A stretch of 64,000 nucleotides of DNA from Nocardioides cynanchi (GTDB lineage Bacteria > Actinomycetota > Actinomycetes > Propionibacteriales > Nocardioidaceae), in assembly GCF_008761635.1 (NCBI RefSeq), contig NZ_CP044344.1, forward strand, positions 3,534,001-3,598,000, in the 5' to 3' direction. How positions within the stretch are numbered: position 1 is the first letter of the stretch; the number at the start of each line of letters is the position of its first letter. Of this stretch, positions 57,895-64,000 are shown piece after piece. The notes under the pieces are model-generated. The model was given only the letters and a program-made list of their open reading frames with translations. It had not been told where the DNA came from and made no database searches. A program made the translations under genes and the position numbers.

Positions 57895-59064
57895 ATGAAG
57901 CGACTGGTGGTGTGCTGCGACGGGACGTGGAACAAGCCCGACAGCGAGAACGTCACCAACGTCGAGAAGATCGCACGCACGGTGCAGAGCGACCCGTCGG
58001 CCACGGGCGGCGCCTACCAGCTGGTCTACTACATCAGCGGGGTGGGGGCCGGCAGCTACGAGGCCGACCGGCTGCTGGGCGGGGCGTTCGGCTTCGGGCT
58101 CTTCCACAACGTCATCGCCTGCTACCGGTTCCTGGCCCAGAACTACGAACCCGGCGACGAGATCTTCATCCTCGGCTTCAGCCGCGGCGCCTACACCGCC
58201 CGGTCCGTCGCCGGGATGCTCGCCGGTGTGGGGCTGCTGACCAAGCTGGCGCTGGTCGAGGAGCGGCTGCCCGAGGCGGTCCATCTCTACCAGCGGACCT
58301 CGATGCCCGAGGGCGCCTTCGGGGAGAGTGTGGAGGAGTTCAAGCACGACCACTGCCACGCCGCGAAGGTGACCTTCCTCGGTGTCTTCGACACCGTCGG
58401 GGCGCTCGGGGTGCCCGGCTTCGAGCGGGACACGCCCCGCTTCCACAACGTCCAGCTCAGTGACCAGGTGCTGTGCGCGCGACAGGCGCTGGCCATCGAC
58501 GAGACCAGGCTGAAGTTCGCGCCCACGCTCTGGGAGGCGCCAGCCGATCCCCCCGGTGCCCCGACCGAGGACCCACGGGTCAAGCAGGTGTGGTTCGAGG
58601 GTGCCCACTCCGACGTCGGGGGCGGCTACGCCCAGACCGGCCTCTCGGACACGGCGCTGCTGTGGATGGCGCGCGAGGCGCACGCCGCCGGACTGGTCTT
58701 CGACGCCGACCTCCTCGGCACCTACGTGAACAGCGGGTCCGACCCGATCTGCCACAACCCGCTCAGCCTGCTCTACAAGCTCGACAACGAGATCCTCGGA
58801 GCCAAGGAGCACCTGCCCTGGCAGGACGAGGAGAGCGAGTTCAGCCACGGACTGCGGCTCCTCACCAACGACCGCGCGCTCTCCGTGCGGGTGTCCTACT
58901 CGGCCGTCCGGCACTACGAGGAGGGCGGCTACGCGCCGGGCAACCTGGTGGCGTTCGCCGAGCAGACCGGCGGCTTCGAGGGGATCATCGAGCACGTCGT
59001 CCGGCTCCCGGAGGCCGGCACCGACCTGACTGACCTGGCGAGCCCTCCGGTCGCTGCGGGCTGA
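57895..59064 (+). CDS. DUF2235 alpha/beta hydrolase (T6SS Tle1-like phospholipase fold)
   Basis: 389 residues from ATG 57895, where the family begins (MKRLVVCCDGTWNKPDSEN); an in-frame ATG at 57859 would only add an unsupported 12 residues. The nucleophile elbow is GFSRGAYTARSVAGML (Ser near 95), the acid FDTVGALG and a His in FEGAHSDVGGGY. DUF2235 includes Tle1 phospholipase effectors, but free-standing actinobacterial forms have no T6SS and an unknown, cytoplasmic role. No signal peptide. Confidence 0.88.
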   Translation: MKRLVVCCDGTWNKPDSENVTNVEKIARTVQSDPSATGGAYQLVYYISGVGAGSYEADRLLGGAFGFGLFHNVIACYRFLAQNYEPGDEIFILGFSRGAYTARSVAGMLAGVGLLTKLALVEERLPEAVHLYQRTSMPEGAFGESVEEFKHDHCHAAKVTFLGVFDTVGALGVPGFERDTPRFHNVQLSDQVLCARQALAIDETRLKFAPTLWEAPADPPGAPTEDPRVKQVWFEGAHSDVGGGYAQTGLSDTALLWMAREAHAAGLVFDADLLGTYVNSGSDPICHNPLSLLYKLDNEILGAKEHLPWQDEESEFSHGLRLLTNDRALSVRVSYSAVRHYEEGGYAPGNLVAFAEQTGGFEGIIEHVVRLPEAGTDLTDLASPPVAAG

Positions 59065-59120
59065 CCGGATCGACCCGGCACAGCATCGACCGGGCACAGG
59101 ATCGACTTGACGGTTACCGA

Positions 59121-59747
59121 TCAGAAGACCCCGCGCGGGCGGAACTGCACCGAGATCCGCGGGCCGGCGCGCGCGACCTTGGGTACGGCGTGCTCCCAGG
59201 TGCGCTGGCAGGAGCCGCCCATCACCAGCACGTCCCCGTGCCCCATCTCGAAGGTGAGGGAGTCTCCGCCACCGCGCGGCCGGAGCCGGAGCTGGCGCGG
59301 GTCGCCGAAGGACACGATCGCGACCATGGTGTCCTGGCTGCGACCCCGGCCGATCGTGTCTCCGTGCCAGGCGACGCTGTCGCGACCGTCGCGGTAGTAG
59401 CAGCAGCCGGCGGTCACGAACGGCTCGCCCAGCTCCGGGAGGTAGTGCTCGGAGAGCGCCTCCCGGGCCTCGTCGAGCACGGGGTGGGGGAGCGGCTCGG
59501 CCTCGCCGTAGGTGTGCACGAGCCGCGGCACGTCCACCACCCGGTCGTACATCTGCCGGCGCTCGGCCCGCCAGGGCACGTCCGCGACCAGGCGTGCCAG
59601 CACCTCGTCGGCGGCGCGGCACCAGTCGCGGCGGACGTCGACCCACGCGCCGCGGGTCAGGGTGTGTCGGACGGTGGAGGCGAGATCGCCCAGGGTGGGC
59701 GCCCCCGTCTCCAGCGCCGTCTCGAACAGGGTCCCCTGGAAGTCCAT
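59121..59747 (-). CDS. AlkB-like 2-oxoglutarate/Fe(II) dioxygenase
   Basis: 208 residues from ATG 59747, where similarity begins (MDFQGTLFE). Iron ligands His-x-Asp in VAWHGDTIG (~132) and a later His in RTWEHAVPK; 2-oxoglutarate-binding Arg in PRISVQFRPRG. The family repairs alkylated DNA or RNA by oxidative demethylation. The longer open frame upstream is a low-complexity GC stretch and is not used. Convergent with the DUF2235 gene. Confidence 0.9.
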   Translation of the reverse strand: MDFQGTLFETALETGAPTLGDLASTVRHTLTRGAWVDVRRDWCRAADEVLARLVADVPWRAERRQMYDRVVDVPRLVHTYGEAEPLPHPVLDEAREALSEHYLPELGEPFVTAGCCYYRDGRDSVAWHGDTIGRGRSQDTMVAIVSFGDPRQLRLRPRGGGDSLTFEMGHGDVLVMGGSCQRTWEHAVPKVARAGPRISVQFRPRGVF

Positions 59748-59883
59748 CGACTCAGGATACCACGGAGTCGAACGTGTGTTCGATCGCCCGGGCGGATCCC
59801 AGACCGACCCCGGGGCCGGCCCGGGGGCGGGCCGGGGCCGACCCCGATGGAGAGCGCTTGGCCGTCGTTGGCAGGCTGAGCCC

Positions 59884-60618
59884 GTGAGCGCACCCGCGGC
59901 CCGGATCCGCGACCTGACCAAGACCTACGGGTCGGGGGACGCACTGGTGCGCGCGCTGGACGGGGTGAGCCTGGATCTCGAGGCCGGCCGCTTCACCGCG
60001 ATCATGGGGCCCAGCGGCTCGGGGAAGTCCACGCTCATGCACTGCGCGGCGGCCCTCGACCGCGCCGACTCCGGCACGGTGCACATCGGGGACGAGGAGA
60101 TCTCGCGGCTGGGGGACAAGTCGCTGACCCGCCTGCGCCGCGACCGGATCGGCTTCGTCTTCCAGGCCTACAACCTGATCCCGACGCTGAGCGCGGAGGA
60201 GAACATCCGCCTGCCCCAGGCGATCGCGCGCCGCCGCCCGGACCAGGAGTGGTACGACGAGGTGATCGACACCGTGGGCCTGCGCGACCGGCTGCGGCAC
60301 CGGCCCAGCGAGCTGTCCGGCGGCCAGCAGCAGCGCGTGGCGGTGGCCCGGGCGCTGGTCGGACGGCCCGAGATCGTCTTCGCCGACGAGCCGACCGGCA
60401 ACCTGGACAGCCGATCGGGGGCGGAGATCCTCGAGCTGCTGCGTCGCAGCGTCGACCAGCACCACCAGACGGTGGTGATGGTGACCCACGACCCCGTCGC
60501 CGCGGCGTACACCGACCGGGTCGTGTTCCTCTCCGACGGCCGGGTCGTCGACGACCTCCGCGACCCCGAGCGCGAGCAGATCATCGCGCACATGGCCGCC
60601 GCCGAGCCCGGGGACTGA
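59884..60618 (+). CDS. ABC transporter ATP-binding protein, MacB/LolD type
   Basis: 244 residues from GTG 59884. Walker A GPSGSGKSTLMHCAAAL (~42-58), signature LSGGQQQRVAVARALVG, Walker B IVFADEPTGNLDSRSG, H-loop VTHDPVA. The Q-loop region FVFQAYNLIPTLSAEENI is typical of MacB/LolD-like ATPases. Paired with the FtsX-type permease one base downstream; such complexes move antibiotics, peptides or lipoproteins by mechanotransmission. Confidence 0.94.
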   Translation: MSAPAARIRDLTKTYGSGDALVRALDGVSLDLEAGRFTAIMGPSGSGKSTLMHCAAALDRADSGTVHIGDEEISRLGDKSLTRLRRDRIGFVFQAYNLIPTLSAEENIRLPQAIARRRPDQEWYDEVIDTVGLRDRLRHRPSELSGGQQQRVAVARALVGRPEIVFADEPTGNLDSRSGAEILELLRRSVDQHHQTVVMVTHDPVAAAYTDRVVFLSDGRVVDDLRDPEREQIIAHMAAAEPGD

Positions 60619-60619
60619 G

Positions 60620-63154
60620 ATGCTCCGCGCCACGTGGAAGAGCCTGCTCGCGCGCAAGGTACGCCTGCTGATGAGCACGTTTGCGATCGCCCTGGGGGTG
60701 GCGTTCGTGGTCGGCTCGCTGGTCTTCTCGGCCGCTCTCAGCGCCGGCTTCAACCGGCTCTTCGGTGCCTCGGTCGGCGACGTGGTCGTCCGGCCGGCGG
60801 GCGCGACGACCCTGAACGGCGACCCCTCCACCCGCACCGTCCCCGCGTCGCTCGTCGACCGGCTGGCCCAGGTGCCCGGCGCCGCGCGCGCCGACGGCAA
60901 CGTCCAGGCGCTGGGCGTCTTCGTGATCAGCGTGGACGGCAAGGTGGTCGGTGGCCTCGGCGCACCGACGTACGGCATCAGCTACTCCACGGCTCCGGCC
61001 GAGCACGGCGTCCCCGGCCTGGCGCTCCTCGGTGGCCACGCGCCGCACGGGCCGCACCAGATCGCCCTGGACGAGCACACCGCCGGAGCCGGCGGCTACC
61101 ACCTGGGAGACCAGGTCCACGTCGTCACGGCCGGCCGCAAGGCGGTGCTGTCCGAGCGGCTCGTCGGCATCGTCGGGTACGCCGACAACACGTCGCTGGC
61201 CGGCGCGACCCTCACCGTCTTCGACGTCCCGACGGCCCAGCGGCTGTTCCTGCACGGGAAGGACGCCTTCACCAACATCTGGGTGACCGCCGACCACGGC
61301 GTCTCGCAGACCAGCCTGCGCAGCGCCGTCGTGCAGGCACTGCCGCCACAGGTGAAGGCGGTCACCGGTGAGGACGCCGCCAACGAGTCGGCGAGCGGGG
61401 TGCTGCGCGGCGTGTCCTTCCTGCGCACCTTCCTGCTGATCTTCGCCGGGGTCGCGCTGGTGGTCGGCGCCTACCTGATCGTCAACACCTTCTCGATCCT
61501 GGTGGCACAACGCAGCCGGGAGCTGGCGCTGCTGCGGGCGATCGGTGCGTCGCGACGACAGGTCTCGCGCAGCGTGCTGCTCGAGGCGCTGGTGCTCGGG
61601 CTCTTCGGCTCCACCGTCGGGCTGGCGCTGGGGGTGGGGCTGGCCTATGCCATCCGCTCCCTGATCGGGCTGATCGGTCTCGACCTCGGTTCGCAGTCGC
61701 TCACCCTCACCGGGGAGGCCGTCGTCGCCGGCTACGGGACGGGTGTGGTGGTGACGATGGCGGCGGCCTGGCTGCCCGCGCGGCGTACCACCAGGATCAC
61801 GCCGGTGCAGGCGCTGGGAGACGTCGTCGCCCTGCCCGAGTCGTCGATCCGCTGGCGGTTCGCGCTCGGCATGTTGCTGGCGGTGGCCGGTGCCGGTGCG
61901 GCGCTCGCGGGGCTGTTCGCCACGGTGCCGCACTCGGGCTACTGGGTCGGGGGCGGCATCCTCGCGGTGCTGCTGGGCGTCACGGCTGCCGCACCGATCC
62001 TGTGCCGCCCACTCCTGGCTGCGGCGCGGTGGGCGTACGCCGGGATGTTCCGCGCCGTCGGCAACCTGGCCGGACAGAACGCCCTGCGCAACCCACGGCG
62101 TACGACGGCCACCGCGTCGGCCCTGATGATCGGTCTGGCCCTGGCCTGCACCATGTCGATCATCGGGGCGTCGGCCAAGGCCTCGGTGGACCAGGCGATC
62201 AGCGAGAACTTCATCGGCAACTACGTGGTCGGGAGCGGCTTCGGGCAGCCGTTCTCGTCGCAGGTCGCGACCCGGATCGCGCACGTGCCGGGCGTCACCA
62301 AGGTGGTTCGGCAGCGCTACGCGTTCATCGAGGCCGACGGCAAGCGCGAGGCGCTCACCGGCGTGGACCCGCGCCAGATCGACGACTTCGGTCTCCACCT
62401 CTCGGCGGGTACCACGGGCCTGGCCGGCCGCACGGTGCTGGTCAACCAGAAGTACGCCGACCGACGGCACGTGGCGGTCGGCGACACCGTGCGGATCGGC
62501 AAGCTGCCGGTCGGGACCCGGACCTTCCGGGTCGGGGGGATCTATGCCGACACCCCGCTCGTCTTCGACTTCGTGGTCTCGATCGACAACCTCCGTCGGG
62601 CCGGCTTCGAGGACAGCGACAACTTCCTGATCGTCTTCACCCGGCACCAGTCCGCCGCGACGCTGAGCCGTCTGCAGCACCAGGTGCGCTCGCTGCCGGT
62701 GGTCACGGTGCAGGACGAGACGGCCTTCGCCCAGCAGCAGCGGGCGCCGATCGACCGGTTGGTGCTGATGGTCGACGCCCTGCTCGGCCTGGCCCTGGTG
62801 ATCGCGGTCCTCGGCATCGTCAACACGCTGGCGCTGTCGATCATCGAGCGCACCCGGGAGATCGGCCTGCTCCGGGCGATCGGGCTGGGCCGCGGGCAGC
62901 TGCGGCTGATGGTCACCCTGGAATCGGTGGTGATGGCGGTGCTGGGTGCGGTGCTCGGCGTGGCTCTCGGCGTGTGCTTCGGCGTCGCCATGATGTACGC
63001 CGTCCGCGACCAGGGGCTGAAGGTGATCGCCATCCCCTGGGCGCAGCTGGCGGTCTTCCTGGGCCTGGCCGTGGTGATCGGGGTCGTCGCCGCGGTGCTC
63101 CCGGCACGTCGGGCCGCCCGGCTGGACGTGCTCGCCGCCATCTCGGCGACCTGA
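60620..63154 (+). CDS. FtsX-like ABC permease with two FtsX domains
   Basis: 844 residues. N-terminal TM helix (~18-42) and a large outer domain, first FtsX domain with three helices (~270-400), then a second N-terminal-type helix (~510), outer domain and second FtsX domain (~715-840). Motif VAQRSRELALLRAIGASRRQVSRSVLLEAL and its second copy IIERTREIGLLRAIGLGRGQL mark each half. Works with the ATPase at 59884-60618; substrate unknown. Confidence 0.93.
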   Translation: MLRATWKSLLARKVRLLMSTFAIALGVAFVVGSLVFSAALSAGFNRLFGASVGDVVVRPAGATTLNGDPSTRTVPASLVDRLAQVPGAARADGNVQALGVFVISVDGKVVGGLGAPTYGISYSTAPAEHGVPGLALLGGHAPHGPHQIALDEHTAGAGGYHLGDQVHVVTAGRKAVLSERLVGIVGYADNTSLAGATLTVFDVPTAQRLFLHGKDAFTNIWVTADHGVSQTSLRSAVVQALPPQVKAVTGEDAANESASGVLRGVSFLRTFLLIFAGVALVVGAYLIVNTFSILVAQRSRELALLRAIGASRRQVSRSVLLEALVLGLFGSTVGLALGVGLAYAIRSLIGLIGLDLGSQSLTLTGEAVVAGYGTGVVVTMAAAWLPARRTTRITPVQALGDVVALPESSIRWRFALGMLLAVAGAGAALAGLFATVPHSGYWVGGGILAVLLGVTAAAPILCRPLLAAARWAYAGMFRAVGNLAGQNALRNPRRTTATASALMIGLALACTMSIIGASAKASVDQAISENFIGNYVVGSGFGQPFSSQVATRIAHVPGVTKVVRQRYAFIEADGKREALTGVDPRQIDDFGLHLSAGTTGLAGRTVLVNQKYADRRHVAVGDTVRIGKLPVGTRTFRVGGIYADTPLVFDFVVSIDNLRRAGFEDSDNFLIVFTRHQSAATLSRLQHQVRSLPVVTVQDETAFAQQQRAPIDRLVLMVDALLGLALVIAVLGIVNTLALSIIERTREIGLLRAIGLGRGQLRLMVTLESVVMAVLGAVLGVALGVCFGVAMMYAVRDQGLKVIAIPWAQLAVFLGLAVVIGVVAAVLPARRAARLDVLAAISAT

Positions 63155-63198
63155 CCGTTCGACGTCCCGCAGCGCTCGTTTCCCCCTAGAATCCGGGG

Positions 63199-63909
63199 GT
63201 GGAGGAGTTGCTCGTGCCGATCGGTACGACGCTCAAGCACGTCCAGGTTCGCGAGTACGTCCGAGCCCTGATCCAGGACCTTCCCGAGGGTGCCCCGGCG
63301 CCGTCGGAACGCGGGCTGATGCAGCACTTCGGGGTGGCGCGGATGACGGTGCGCCAGGCGATCGACGCCCTGGTCGCCGAGGGACTGCTCGAGCGCGCGC
63401 CGGCCAGAGGCACCTTCGTGTGCAAGAACCCGCGGCCGGCGTCGCGGCCGTTGTCGTTCGCCGAGGACGCCGCGGCCCGGGGCTGGGAGATCACCACCGA
63501 GACCCTCCAGTCGGGGCTTGGTCAGGCCGGACCCGGGGTGGCGAAAGCGCTGGGGATCACCCCCGGCGACGCCGTCATCCACTGGCGCCGCCGACGCCGG
63601 CTGGACGACGTACCCCTCTGCTACCAGGACGTGTACCTCAACGAGGTCCTGCTGCCGGGCTTCCTCCAGACCGGGCTGCCCCACAGCCTGTACTCCCTGC
63701 TCGCCGCGCGCGGCCTGCGGCCGACGGTCGCCGAGGACCGCTTCACCGCCGACCTGGCCAACGAGTCCGACGCCGAGCTGCTCGACCTCGCGGTCGGCGA
63801 CCCCGTGCTCCGGCACTCCCGCCGCGGGCTGGTGGGAGACGCGGTGATCGAGCTGTCCCGGTCGGTGTTCGCCGGTGCGCGCTACACCTGGTGGGGCCAT
63901 CTGGGCTGA
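63199..63909 (+). CDS. GntR/HutC-type transcriptional regulator with UTRA domain
   Basis: 236 residues from GTG 63199. Winged helix-turn-helix at ~14-82 (LPEGAPAPSERGLMQHFGVARMTVRQAIDALVAEGLLERAPARGTFV), then a UTRA effector domain (~90-232; DVPLCYQDVYLNEVLLPGFL and FTADLANESDAELLDLAVGDPVLRHSRRGL). HutC-type regulators sense sugars, amino acids or phosphonates. The target is unknown; neither neighbour has a clear metabolic partner. Confidence 0.91.
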   Translation: MEELLVPIGTTLKHVQVREYVRALIQDLPEGAPAPSERGLMQHFGVARMTVRQAIDALVAEGLLERAPARGTFVCKNPRPASRPLSFAEDAAARGWEITTETLQSGLGQAGPGVAKALGITPGDAVIHWRRRRRLDDVPLCYQDVYLNEVLLPGFLQTGLPHSLYSLLAARGLRPTVAEDRFTADLANESDAELLDLAVGDPVLRHSRRGLVGDAVIELSRSVFAGARYTWWGHLG

Positions 63910-63912
63910 CGG

Positions 63913-64000
63913 TCAGCCCGCGGGCCCCAGCCGGCCCAGCTGGGCCACCGTCCGACCCGACTCCTCGCAGACCCACCGCGGCATCGGACCGCCGATGTCC
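63913..64000 (-). CDS. C-terminal end of a gene cut by the window edge
   Basis: An open minus-strand frame enters from beyond 64000 and stops at 63913, giving 28 residues ending LGRLGPAG. It converges on the GntR gene with 3 bp between stops, the normal spacing for this genome. Too short to assign a family. Confidence 0.45.
   Translation of the reverse strand, partial: DIGGPMPRWVCEESGRTVAQLGRLGPAG

Noticed and set aside
57895-59064. Type VI secretion effector
   Set aside because: DUF2235 fold is present, but no T6SS component, VgrG or immunity gene is near, and the organism is an actinobacterium.
59760-59880. GC-rich repetitive stretch between the AlkB-like and ABC genes as a gene N-terminus
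   Set aside because: Both flanking genes have clear starts at their conserved domains; the stretch translates to Pro/Arg/Gly low complexity in every frame.

Overview
The window reads as one continuous stretch of chromosome from a high-GC actinobacterium, most likely Nocardioides or a close relative in the Nocardioidaceae. The evidence is dense genes with strong GC bias in third codon positions, many GTG starts, 1-11 bp gene overlaps, a lone groEL behind two CIRCE operators, a DUF3263 + LytR_C pair resembling Rv0430-Rv0431 of Mycobacterium, otsA/otsB, and ECF42-type sigma factors next to DGPF (YCII) proteins. No rRNA, tRNA, transposase, phage gene or CRISPR array was seen. The species assignment is inference.

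Layout. 1-11.8 kb: housekeeping and stress genes (partial methyltransferase, pdxY, DinB-like protein, aldo/keto reductase, MMPL exporter, ArsR + SulP, DODA-type dioxygenase, ung, NUDIX). 11.8-15.3 kb: an ECF42-like sigma factor with a tandem-YCII protein, then a PHA-synthase-like hydrolase with a histone-H1-like tail. 15.4-19.7 kb: trehalose genes otsA (interrupted by a one-base frameshift) and otsB, flanking an oxidoreductase and the DUF3263/LytR_C pair. 19.7-22.8 kb: a secreted RTX-like protein, then a SAM-I riboswitch controlling a threonine-synthase-like PLP enzyme and a CysO-like sulfur-carrier protein. 22.9-30.2 kb: a lipase, an ABC-2 transporter with an RseB/LolA-like protein, and a heterodimeric ABC exporter. 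30.3-34.6 kb: a SigE-family sigma factor with a membrane partner, and a second ECF42/YCII locus. 34.7-37.6 kb: tdh-kbl threonine catabolism. 37.6-43 kb: groEL, a secreted HNH nuclease, GNAT, EamA, and another sigma/membrane-protein pair. 43-55 kb: a molybdenum hydroxylase region (MocA-like, MoxR, CoxE-like, XdhC, GAF regulator, split cytochrome b module, CoxS-CoxL-CoxM-CoxG). 55-64 kb: MFS transporter, DinB paralogue, kinase-like protein, DUF2235 hydrolase, AlkB-like dioxygenase, MacB-type ABC transporter, GntR/UTRA regulator.

The two most interesting systems are these. (1) The riboswitch operon: SAM control, a ThrC-like fold-type II PLP enzyme and a CysO-like carrier ending in Gly-Gly-Cys together suggest protein-thiocarboxylate-dependent homocysteine synthesis rather than ordinary threonine synthesis. 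(2) The form II CO-dehydrogenase-like hydroxylase: it has complete maturation genes and sits directly downstream of a b6-type cytochrome b fragment and a 315-residue membrane protein of unknown function, a possible dedicated route for electrons into the membrane. Two dispersed non-coding repeat families were also found: two 63-bp elements with identical 14-bp inverted termini, and a 22-bp repeat present as three tandem copies plus one distant copy.
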